In this document: positions 8,440 to 15,507 of the stretch, one piece after another | How positions within the stretch are numbered: the stretch's first letter is position 1 | How the letters are laid out: every line of letters starts with the position of its first letter | Source of the DNA: Pontibacter fetidus | GTDB taxonomy: Bacteria; Bacteroidota; Bacteroidia; Cytophagales; Hymenobacteraceae | DNA: 64,000 nucleotides | Reading direction: 5' to 3' | Assembly (NCBI RefSeq): GCF_010119545.1 | Contig: NZ_JAAEAA010000006.1 | Span: 124,001-188,000 of the forward strand | Program-made: the position numbers and the translations under genes | Notes under the pieces: model-generated | Seen by the model: the letters and a program-made list of their open reading frames with translations, nothing else | Database searches by the model: none | What the model was told of the DNA's origin: nothing

Positions 8440-9171
8440 ATGCTGTACCATTTCGGAAAATATCTTTTATTCATGAGTACGCTGGTAGTGCGGGGCGAAT
8501 CGCCGCGCATTCTCATTAACAGAACAATAGATGAAGCCATACTAATAGGTATAAATTCCATTATGATTGTGGCTATAGTATCTACGTTTATTGGTGCTGT
8601 TACGTGCGTGCAGGTATCTTATAACCTTACCAGTGCGCTCATCCCCCGCTCAACTATAGGTTTTATGGTACGCGAAATGACCATACTGGAGCTGGCACCA
8701 ACTATAACTTCCATCGTACTGGCCGGCAAGGTAGGCTCCAGTATAGCCGGCGGGCTTGGCACCATGCAGATAACCGAGCAGGTAGATGCACTGGAAGTGA
8801 TGGGTATAAATTCGGCCAGTTACCTGGTGCTCCCTAAAATACTGGCTTCGCTGCTGGTTTTCCCGATGCTGGTTACGCTGGCCATGTTTTTGTCGATAGC
8901 AGGCGGTTATGTGGCAGGCACGTTAACGGGGGCACTTACCGCGCAGGAGTATATCACCGGTATCCGTGATGCTTTTATTCCTTATAACATTGTATTCGCC
9001 CTTATTAAATCTGTCGTTTTTGCATTCCTGATTTCTTCCCTGTCCTCTTTCAGAGGATACAATACCGCAGGCGGTGCTCTTGAAGTAGGAGCTGCCAGTA
9101 CAACCGCTGTAACCAACAGTGTTATAGCCGTACTGATAGCGGATTACGTTTGCGCCGAACTGCTTCTATAG
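8440..9171 (+). CDS. mlaE: MlaE-like ABC transporter permease
   Basis: A 243-residue integral membrane protein of the MlaE/YrbE family. The conserved core with RE-x-TILELAPTIT and the following GSSIAGGLGTMQ are present, which is diagnostic. It forms the permease of an inner-membrane lipid transporter that moves phospholipids between the membranes. The ATP-binding subunit follows 11 bases after the stop. No MCE-domain (MlaD) gene follows here, so the substrate-binding part must be encoded elsewhere. Its TAG stop lies inside the window's common CTATAG word. Confidence 0.92.
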   Translation: MLYHFGKYLLFMSTLVVRGESPRILINRTIDEAILIGINSIMIVAIVSTFIGAVTCVQVSYNLTSALIPRSTIGFMVREMTILELAPTITSIVLAGKVGSSIAGGLGTMQITEQVDALEVMGINSASYLVLPKILASLLVFPMLVTLAMFLSIAGGYVAGTLTGALTAQEYITGIRDAFIPYNIVFALIKSVVFAFLISSLSSFRGYNTAGGALEVGAASTTAVTNSVIAVLIADYVCAELLL

Positions 9172-9182
9172 TCAGACTCATC

Positions 9183-9980
9183 ATGATAGAAATACATAAC
9201 ATACATAAAACCTTCGGCGATAAAAAGGTGCTGGATGGGGTAAGCGGTGTTTTTGAGACAGGTAAAACCAACCTGCTGCTCGGCGCCAGCGGTACCGGTA
9301 AAAGCGTGTTGCTAAAATGTATCGTAGGCCTCGTAAAACCCGACATTGGCAGCGTTACTTTTGATGGTACCTACTTTACTAACAACAAGCTGGACATACG
9401 CCAGGAAATACGCCGCAAAATAGGCATGTTGTTCCAAAGCTCTGCCCTCTTCGACTCCATGAACGTGCAGGAAAACGTGGAATTCCCCTTAAAAATGCTT
9501 ACACCAGACATGAGTAAAAGCGAACGCATGGATCGCGTAAACTTCTGCCTGAAACGTGTGGGCCTAGAAGGTTCGAACAAAAAAATGCCATCGGAACTGA
9601 GCGGTGGTATGAAGAAACGTGTCGGTATAGCCCGTGCCATTGCCCCAAACTGTACCTACCTGTTCTGCGACGAACCTAACTCCGGCCTCGACCCGCTGAC
9701 AGCCCTGAAAATAGATGAGCTTATCAAAGAAATTACGGAGGAATACAACATCACTACCATCATCGTAACCCACGACATGAACTCTGTAATCGAGATCGGT
9801 GATAAGATCATGTTCCTGTACGAAGGCAAAAAGCTTTGGGAAGGCACCCGCGACGAGATTATGGATACCGACATCAGGGAACTGAACGAGTTTATATTTG
9901 CTAACCGCCTGATGCGCGACGCCAAAAAAGTGGAAGAAGAGGAGCGCGAAGAACACCAGGAAAACCGCGAATCTAAGTAA
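9183..9980 (+). CDS. mlaF: MlaF-like ABC transporter ATP-binding protein
   Basis: The ATPase partner of the MlaE permease. Walker A is LLGASGTGKSVLLK, the signature is LSGGMKKRVGIARAI and Walker B is CDEPNSGLDP. The GASGTGKS and NSGLDP forms are typical of MlaF. The start at 9183 (MIEIHNIHKTFG) is chosen over a frame opening at 9150, because the longer version overlaps mlaE and adds an unrelated N-terminus. The gene should be translated as part of an mlaE-mlaF operon. The last 30 residues are highly charged (EEEEREEHQENRE). Confidence 0.92.
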   Translation: MIEIHNIHKTFGDKKVLDGVSGVFETGKTNLLLGASGTGKSVLLKCIVGLVKPDIGSVTFDGTYFTNNKLDIRQEIRRKIGMLFQSSALFDSMNVQENVEFPLKMLTPDMSKSERMDRVNFCLKRVGLEGSNKKMPSELSGGMKKRVGIARAIAPNCTYLFCDEPNSGLDPLTALKIDELIKEITEEYNITTIIVTHDMNSVIEIGDKIMFLYEGKKLWEGTRDEIMDTDIRELNEFIFANRLMRDAKKVEEEEREEHQENRESK

Positions 9981-10670
9981 GGTTAGTTTATATTTTATAG
10001 CTGGCTATAGTTCAGTTTTTGTTTAGCCGTCAGGAGAAATCCTGGTTCTATAGTTTGCAAGACCTAGCAGCGTGCGTAGCTCCTGCTAGCGTCTGATGCT
10101 ATAGTTGATCAATTGTCATTTTGAGCATAGCCGAGGGATCTTATGTGTCCTATAGTTAGAGTTTATAATTAATTGAACTAAGTTATCTTTTCAAACTACT
10201 TTTATTCCTGGGAGCTTTAGTCACCTATCGTTTCAACTATACTTTGGTGCCCTCACGGCCGGGAGGCCCCGTCTTCGGGCATCGCGCGGTGTACATTTCT
10301 TTTTCTCGTTCCTCGAAATGCCTTACGGCACCAGAAATCTACAAGGCGCTCAACCCAAAGACTGTGATCTTTCTGCAATTAACCTGTAGCTATAGTTTGA
10401 ACCTATAAGCTTCGACCTTTATCATGGTGGTATTTCCGTAGGGACAGGTCGCGACCTGTCCGTGCTATGCCAGTAACTATAGAACTATAAAGTCAGCTAT
10501 AGCAAAGGCAGAAAAGTCCCCCTTTGAAGGGGGCAGGGGGATGACCAGCAGCAACTATAAAACTAGAGCCCACAACTATAGCAAAGGCCAAAACTCCCTC
10601 CCCTGTTTTGGGGGTAGGGGCCCTCTTTAAAAGGAGAGGGCCAGGGTGAGGTATAAAAGAGTTATAACCC
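9981..10670. other. Long repeat-filled intergenic region with no gene
   Basis: This stretch holds no credible gene. At least seven CTATAGTT/AACTATAG words are scattered through it. It also has a GC-rich block near 10250-10345, a perfect palindrome GGGACAGGTCGCGACCTGTCC-like at about 10440-10463, and paired C-run/G-run hairpins of the CTCTCC...GGAGAG kind at 10515-10545 and 10585-10650. A 60-residue frame at 10493-10675 is made of these repeats and is not a gene. Confidence 0.7.
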
Positions 10671-10709
10671 AACAAGGCCTTCCGATGTTAACGGAAGGCC
10701 TTGTTATTT
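10671..10709. terminator. Hairpin downstream of the nucleoside transporter
   Basis: AACAAGGCCTTCCG (10671-10684) pairs perfectly with CGGAAGGCCTTGTT (10692-10705). A T-rich tail follows on the plus strand (ATTTTATTT). On the minus strand, where the transporter gene ends, the tail is not T-rich, so its use as a terminator for that gene is less certain. Confidence 0.6.
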
Positions 10710-10724
10710 TATTTAAACTATAGT

Positions 10725-10820
10725 TTAGATCGAGTAAAGCATACCAGCTACAGTAGCTGACATCATACAGGCAATAGAAGCACCTAACAAGGCAAGGAAA
10801 CCTAAACGCGAGTGTTACCC
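10725..10820 (-). other. Out-of-frame C-terminal end of the nucleoside transporter
   Basis: In another minus-strand frame this segment encodes SRLGFLALLGASIACMMSAT and then VAGMLYSI before a TAA at 10725. This is the typical final membrane helix of CNT transporters, continuing directly from where the annotated frame stops. It indicates a frameshift (one base missing or two extra) around 10806-10820. Confidence 0.7.
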
Positions 10821-12025
10821 TGCTGGTTTGGCGCCATACCACCTATACCTCCTACCTGTATCGCAATAGAGCTGAAGTTAGAGAACCCACACAACGCATA
10901 CGTAGCCATAATAACAGACTTGGTAGAAAGTGTTCCTTCAGCTTTCATGTTGGCGAGGTCCAGGTAAGCAACGAACTCGTTGATGGCTGTTTTCTGACCT
11001 AATAAGCTACCAACCTGCAGTGTATCAACCCACGGCACACCCATAATAAAGGCGAATACCCGGAAGATCTGCCCCAGGATATACTGGAACGAGAAACCAT
11101 CAAACTGACCATTTGTGCTGGCAACTACAAGTTCATTAAGACCTGTAACGGCACCAAGTTTCATCAGGGCATAGTTAAGCAGCGCAATTACAGCAATAAA
11201 GGCAAGCAACATACCGCCTACGTTGGCAGCAAGTCTTAAACCATCGGCAGCACCTCTCGATACAGCATCAATAATGTTGGCACCAATCTGTTCCGGGTTA
11301 ACCTCCAACCTGGTGTTGATCTTGTCTCCTTCCGTTTCCGGAACCAGCATTTTAGAAAGCACAATACCGGCTGGTGCGTTCATGATAGAAGCTGTTAGTA
11401 AGTGTGCTGCAAATATGGCCTGTTGTGCCGGGTCGTCGCCGCCCAGAAACGAAACATAAGCAGCCAGTACACCACCGGCCAGTGTAGCCATACCGCCTGT
11501 CATCAAACACATCAGCTCTGAGCGCGTCATGTGCGAAATAAACGGACGAACCAGCAATGGCGCTTCGGTCTGGCCCATAAAGATGTTACCTGCTGCTGAT
11601 AAACTTTCGGCACCGGATAAACGCATACCTTTCGACATAACCCAGGCTATACCATACACAATCTTCTGCAACACGCCCAGATAGTATAAACCTGACGAAA
11701 CAGCCGAGAAGAAAATGATAGTTGGAAGTACGTTAAAAGCAAAGATGAAACCTAAACCGGCGTTCTGCGACGGATCGGCCAGGTTACCGAACAGGAAGCG
11801 GGCACCTTCGTTTGAGAAGCCTAAAAGTTTAACAAATGCCCGGCTCACGAAAGCAAAACCATCGGCTACTAACGGAACCTTAGTTACCAGTACCCCGAAC
11901 AATAACTGAAGGAAAACACCGTAGATTACGATTCTCCAGTTGATGGACTTTCTGCTCGTAGAGAACAAAAAACCAATAGATAACAGGACAAGAAGACCTA
12001 TTAAACCTCTAAAAATATCAAACAT
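10802..12025 (-). CDS. CNT-family nucleoside:cation symporter, frameshifted at the C-terminus
   Basis: A concentrative nucleoside transporter of the NupC type with about ten membrane segments, importing nucleosides with protons or sodium. Family motifs are visible: MGQTEAPLLVRPFI (the substrate-binding EAP loop), the ELMCLMTGGMATLAGGVLAAY block, and GFSNFSSIAIQVGGIGGMAP near the end. The frame then runs into GNTRV and a stop. The last helix expected for the family is encoded just beyond it in another frame, ending at 10725. The protein as it stands lacks that helix. This may be a real mutation or a sequence error in the short ACAC stretch. Confidence 0.88.
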   Translation of the reverse strand: MFDIFRGLIGLLVLLSIGFLFSTSRKSINWRIVIYGVFLQLLFGVLVTKVPLVADGFAFVSRAFVKLLGFSNEGARFLFGNLADPSQNAGLGFIFAFNVLPTIIFFSAVSSGLYYLGVLQKIVYGIAWVMSKGMRLSGAESLSAAGNIFMGQTEAPLLVRPFISHMTRSELMCLMTGGMATLAGGVLAAYVSFLGGDDPAQQAIFAAHLLTASIMNAPAGIVLSKMLVPETEGDKINTRLEVNPEQIGANIIDAVSRGAADGLRLAANVGGMLLAFIAVIALLNYALMKLGAVTGLNELVVASTNGQFDGFSFQYILGQIFRVFAFIMGVPWVDTLQVGSLLGQKTAINEFVAYLDLANMKAEGTLSTKSVIMATYALCGFSNFSSIAIQVGGIGGMAPNQQGNTRV

Positions 12026-12067
12026 AAGATGGCTAAAAATTTGTCAAAAGTAAACCATAAATGTCAT

Positions 12068-12106
12068 AAAACAAAAAGTCCTGCACCTATTAAATGCAGG
12101 ACTTTT
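12068..12106 (-). terminator. Terminator of the etfB-etfA-DUF151 operon
   Basis: AAAAGTCCTGCA (12074-12085) pairs with TGCAGGACTTTT (12095-12106). On the minus strand it follows the DUF151 gene stop by about 20 bases and leads into TTTTTGTTTTATG. Confidence 0.85.
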
Positions 12107-12126
12107 GATGTTATATTATAGTTGTC

Positions 12127-12732
12127 TTAATTGCGCTTATTCAGCTCATCCCGAATCTTGGCAGCTTTCTCGTAATCCTCTTTTTCAAGAGCATCGTTCA
12201 GCATTTTGTTCAGGTCATCAACCGAGGTTTCATTCAGGGGCTCTTTAGACGAACTGCTTACCGTGCTTGCACTTTTTACGGTAGCAGCTGCCTCTTCGCT
12301 TTCCTCCTCCTCTTCTTCCAGGTCGCTGAGTATAATACCGGCTTCAGATAGCACACTTTCTACCGTATAGATCGGCACACCAAAACGTAAACCTATAGCT
12401 ATGGCATCTGACGGACGTGCATCCAGTTCAAATTCCTTATCGCCGTCGGTACACATGATCTTCGAGTAGAAAACCCCTTCTTTAAGGTCCGAAATCAAAA
12501 CTTCGGTAATACTGACATTAACCTGTTCCGCAAACGACTTGAACAGGTCGTGGGTAAGCGGGCGGTTAGGGTTTATCTTTTCGATCTGAATCGCGATTGA
12601 CTGTGCTTCGAACATACCGATAATGATCGGCAGCCTTCTGTTACCATCTCTCTCACCGAGCACAAGCGCAAACGAACCCGTCTGCGACTGGCTGGAAGAA
12701 AGTCCGAGTATCTCTAATTGAATTTTTTTCAC
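12127..12732 (-). CDS. Bifunctional nuclease-family protein (DUF151) with UVR motif
   Basis: The first about 135 residues are the DUF151/BFN domain, a family with proposed nuclease activity; the ARPSDAIAIGLRFG block is its hallmark. A Glu/Ser-rich linker follows (LEEEEEESEEAA). The last about 35 residues (DLNKMLNDALEKEDYEKAAK and onward) are a UVR motif, the helical hairpin that UvrB and UvrC use to contact partners. The 201-residue length is normal for Bacteroidota. It starts 17 bases after etfA and ends at a good terminator, so it is the third gene of the etf operon. Confidence 0.9.
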   Translation of the reverse strand: MKKIQLEILGLSSSQSQTGSFALVLGERDGNRRLPIIIGMFEAQSIAIQIEKINPNRPLTHDLFKSFAEQVNVSITEVLISDLKEGVFYSKIMCTDGDKEFELDARPSDAIAIGLRFGVPIYTVESVLSEAGIILSDLEEEEEESEEAAATVKSASTVSSSSKEPLNETSVDDLNKMLNDALEKEDYEKAAKIRDELNKRN

Positions 12733-12749
12733 AATTAAGCCTTCTTAGT

Positions 12750-13727
12750 CTATTTGTCAAGGCCTCTGGCGGCCTCTATTAATTTAGGAACTACGTCAAA
12801 AGCGTCTCCAACGATGCCATAATCAGCAGCTTTAAAGAACGGAGCTTCCGGATCCTTGTTAATAACGACAATAACTTTAGAAGAGTTAACACCAGCCAAA
12901 TGCTGAATAGCACCAGAAATACCGATAGCAATGTACAGGTTAGGGCTCACAGCGATACCTGTCTGGCCAACGTGCTCGTGGTGAGGTCTCCAGTCAAGGT
13001 CAGCTACCGGCTTAGAGCAGGCTGTTGCAGCACCAAGTGCTTTCGCCAGATCCTCTACTAAATGCCAGTTCTCAGGGCCTTTCAGACCACGACCACCAGA
13101 TACTACAATCTCAGCTTCAGTAAGCAATACACCACCGCTGGTATCCTGCATAATGGTTTCTTTCGGAGCAGCTGCAAAGTCAGCATCAGTCAGGTCAGCA
13201 GAGAATTTCTCTACGGTTGCCGGGCCGCTACCAGCATTTGCAATCTCAAGCGCATTTTTCTTAACAGCGATGATCTTCACATCAGAAGTAAGATTTACTT
13301 CGGCAAATGCTTTACCGGAGAATACGCTGCGTGTAACTATAAAGCCACCATCTGTTTTTGGCAGCGTAGTTACGTTGGTTGCCAGCGAGCCATTTAAGCG
13401 CACCGCCAGCTTAGCACCCACGGCCGCACCAATGTTTGAGTTAGAGAACACTAATACTTTTGCGTTTTCCTGCTGGGCAGCTTTTGCAATTACTTTTACA
13501 TAGGCATCGGCCACAAAATTGTTCAGGCGGCTGTCAGCATCATATAATACTTTGCTGATACCCTGTTCGCCTAATTTTGCCAGTGCCTCTTCGTGCACCT
13601 CGCCTATAGCTACTGCGGTAGCTGAAGTGCCAAGTTGCTGTGCTACCTGGTAGCCGTAAGTGGCTGCCTCTAACGAAGATTTCTTGATCTCTCCGTTAAA
13701 TCCTTCTACAAATACTAATACAGACAT
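12750..13727 (-). CDS. etfA: Electron transfer flavoprotein subunit alpha
   Basis: EtfA, 325 residues, carries the FAD that shuttles electrons from acyl-CoA dehydrogenases to the respiratory chain. The C-terminal FAD-binding half (about residues 200-325) contains SGGRGLKGPENW, GQTGIAVSPNLYIAIGISGA and INKDPEAPFFKAADYGIVGD, all conserved. The gene follows etfB after two bases, so both subunits are translated from one message. The annotated start gives the standard N-terminus MSVLVFVE. Confidence 0.97.
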   Translation of the reverse strand: MSVLVFVEGFNGEIKKSSLEAATYGYQVAQQLGTSATAVAIGEVHEEALAKLGEQGISKVLYDADSRLNNFVADAYVKVIAKAAQQENAKVLVFSNSNIGAAVGAKLAVRLNGSLATNVTTLPKTDGGFIVTRSVFSGKAFAEVNLTSDVKIIAVKKNALEIANAGSGPATVEKFSADLTDADFAAAPKETIMQDTSGGVLLTEAEIVVSGGRGLKGPENWHLVEDLAKALGAATACSKPVADLDWRPHHEHVGQTGIAVSPNLYIAIGISGAIQHLAGVNSSKVIVVINKDPEAPFFKAADYGIVGDAFDVVPKLIEAARGLDK

Positions 13728-13729
13728 GG

Positions 13730-14470
13730 TTATAGTACTTTAGCTTCGTTTCTTAATAATGTAATCAATTCACCGGCATTTTCAGCGTCGATCATTTTCA
13801 CGCCGCCTTTTTTCTCCGGCTTGCTGAAACTCACGTAATCAGCTTTCGTTTCGCCGGCTACCGGCTCCACTACCTGTAATGGCTTGGTGCGGGCCGTCAT
13901 GATGCCGCGCATGTTCGGGATGCGGGGCTCCGACATTGGCTGCTGCGCGCTGGCTACAAATGGCAGTTTCACTTCTACCACTTCTTTACCACCTTCAATT
14001 TCGCGCTCCAGTCGTGCTGTGCTGTCATCTATAAGGTCAAGTTTAGATGCAGGAACTATAGATGGGATGCCCAGCATTTCGCCTACCATGTTGTGCACCT
14101 GCGAGCCGTTGTAGTCAATAGACTCTTTGCCCATCAGGATCATGTCGTAGTTGTTCTGCTTGGCGATAGCCGCGATCTGCTGCGCTACAAAAAAAGCATC
14201 CTTCGGATCAGCATTTACACGGATCGCGTCGTCGGCGCCAATGGCCAGGGCTTTACGGATGTTTGGTTCAGCATCTGCTTCACCTACGTTTAGTACCGTA
14301 ACAGTTCCGCCTTTTGCTTCTTTCAACTCAATAGCGCGGGTAAGTGCGTATTCATCCCATGGGTTGATCACGAACTGTACACCATTCTTATCAAACGACT
14401 TGTTATCGCCTGTAAAGTTGATTTTGGATGTGGTATCCGGAACGTTACTGATGCAAACTAATATTTTCAT
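13730..14470 (-). CDS. etfB: Electron transfer flavoprotein subunit beta
   Basis: EtfB, 246 residues, the AMP-binding small subunit that docks on acyl-CoA dehydrogenases. The N-terminus (MKILVCISNVPDTTSKINF), the INPWDEYALTRAIE block and the ILMGKESIDYNGSQV loop are typical. It is the first gene of the etfB-etfA-DUF151 operon on the minus strand. The intergenic region to the divergent TPR gene at 14539 is only 68 bases and must carry both promoters. Confidence 0.97.
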   Translation of the reverse strand: MKILVCISNVPDTTSKINFTGDNKSFDKNGVQFVINPWDEYALTRAIELKEAKGGTVTVLNVGEADAEPNIRKALAIGADDAIRVNADPKDAFFVAQQIAAIAKQNNYDMILMGKESIDYNGSQVHNMVGEMLGIPSIVPASKLDLIDDSTARLEREIEGGKEVVEVKLPFVASAQQPMSEPRIPNMRGIMTARTKPLQVVEPVAGETKADYVSFSKPEKKGGVKMIDAENAGELITLLRNEAKVL

Positions 14471-14538
14471 ATGATAAAATAGTTAGCTTATTAAAAGTTA
14501 AATTTGTTGCGAAGTTAGTAAAATATAGCCAAATCGAA

Positions 14539-14871
14539 ATGTCACAAGATAGAATAACACAGCTTCATAAATTCCTGGAAGAAGACCCGAATGATCCCTT
14601 CACGATCTATGCCCTTGCTATGGAATACAGGGCTACAGATAAGGATAAAGCATTAAGTTACTACACACAACTCCTCTCTGAGCATGAGCGCTACGTGGGT
14701 ACGTACTACCACGCAGCTAAGCTGTACGAAGAGTTGGAACAAAACGACGAAGCAGAACGCATCTATAAAAAAGGAATGCTCATCAGCAGGCAGGAAGGAA
14801 ACCTGCACGCCTTCTCAGAATTGCAGCAGGCGTACAACAAGCTGATGGGCCTTGATTATGAAGATGACTAA
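14539..14871 (+). CDS. Small tetratricopeptide-repeat protein
   Basis: A 110-residue soluble protein made of two to three TPR-type helical hairpins. The alternating pattern is clear in DPNDPFTIYALAMEYRAT, the following KALSYYTQLL, and YYHAAKLYEELEQNDEAERI. TPR repeats bind partner proteins, but no partner can be named. It is divergent from etfB. No terminator is obvious downstream; the next sequence is the left arm of an inverted repeat at 14929. Confidence 0.85.
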   Translation: MSQDRITQLHKFLEEDPNDPFTIYALAMEYRATDKDKALSYYTQLLSEHERYVGTYYHAAKLYEELEQNDEAERIYKKGMLISRQEGNLHAFSELQQAYNKLMGLDYEDD

Positions 14872-14928
14872 GCTGCCGGCTGCATGAACCAAAAATAGTA
14901 TGCATGCAGCATATTTCCAAACAAAATA

Positions 14929-14973
14929 TTGTCTGAATCAGGATTTGCAGGATTAAGGGATTTTCAGGATGGA
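14929..14973 (+). repeat. Left arm of 45-bp inverted repeat around the GxxExxY gene
   Basis: This arm starts TTGTCTGAATCAGGATTTGC and ends CAGGATGGA. Its reverse complement matches 15456-15500 at 44 of 45 positions; the only difference is CCC against CCT. The pair encloses the GxxExxY gene at 15005-15394. Confidence 0.9.
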
Positions 14974-15004
14974 GATTATAGTATGGGCTGATAAAAAGTT
15001 AGAC

Positions 15005-15394
15005 TTAGGATGATTTTAGTTTACTGTTGTAGATCTTTTTGTATTGGAGACTTATAGCACCAAAGTTTATGAGAAGACCACTGGGTAAGTTGTAGGCTAC
15101 TACATAGTTTTTAGCTTGTGATATGTGAACATCTTCTAAGTCTGTCAAAGCTTTAAGCTCTACAACAATATTATTTTCAACTATAAAATCTGCCCTGCGG
15201 CTCCCAACTTCAATGCCATTGTAGAATATCGTCTGCTCTATCTCCCGTTCATACCCTAAACCTGCAAGACCTAATTCTATAGCCAAGCATCGTTGATAGA
15301 TAACTTCCTGGAAACCATTACCCAAGATACGGTGCACTTTCATGGCACAAGCAATTATTTTAAAAGTTATTTCATCTGACTGCATCCATTCCAA
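15005..15394 (-). CDS. GxxExxY protein (PD-(D/E)XK nuclease fold)
   Basis: A 129-residue protein with the name-giving motif G27-FQ-E30-VI-Y33 and a nuclease-type core: Asp69 in RRADF, then Glu79 and Lys81 in VELKAL, fitting D-x9-ExK. It belongs to the PDDEXK_3 group, whose function is not established. It lies inside a pair of 45-bp inverted repeats and reads away from the restriction-modification gene. Codon use is AT-richer than in its neighbours, which fits an acquired element. A later start within the first residues (M4) cannot be excluded. Confidence 0.88.
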   Translation of the reverse strand: MEWMQSDEITFKIIACAMKVHRILGNGFQEVIYQRCLAIELGLAGLGYEREIEQTIFYNGIEVGSRRADFIVENNIVVELKALTDLEDVHISQAKNYVVAYNLPSGLLINFGAISLQYKKIYNSKLKSS

Positions 15395-15455
15395 TACGAG
15401 CTTATACTATTGAGTTAATGCTATACTTGATAATTCTCTATTTTTACCATATAAT

Positions 15456-15500
15456 TCCATCCTGAAAATCCTTTAATCCTGCAAATCCTGATTCAGACAA
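15456..15500 (-). repeat. Right arm of 45-bp inverted repeat
   Basis: Inverted copy of 14929-14973. It ends seven bases before the ATG of the restriction-modification gene at 15508, so it occupies that gene's leader and ribosome-binding region. Confidence 0.9.
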
Positions 15501-15507
15501 AAGCATT

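Larger units (their letters stand above)
14929..15500. mobile_element. Putative mobile unit: GxxExxY gene inside near-perfect inverted repeats
   Basis: A 572-bp unit bounded by two 45-bp arms that are inverted copies of each other, with a single small gene between them and nothing else. The arms end abruptly at both sides. From memory, sequences of the GTCTGAATCAGGATTT type are dispersed in several Bacteroidota and other genomes next to genes of this kind. No transposase is present, so movement would be non-autonomous or would depend on the GxxExxY protein itself. Target-site duplications are not evident. Confidence 0.55.

Noticed and set aside
10493..10675. 60-residue minus-strand frame with HPGPLLLKRAPTPKTGEG
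   Set aside because: It is made entirely of dispersed C/G-rich intergenic repeats; such translations are a well-known artefact.
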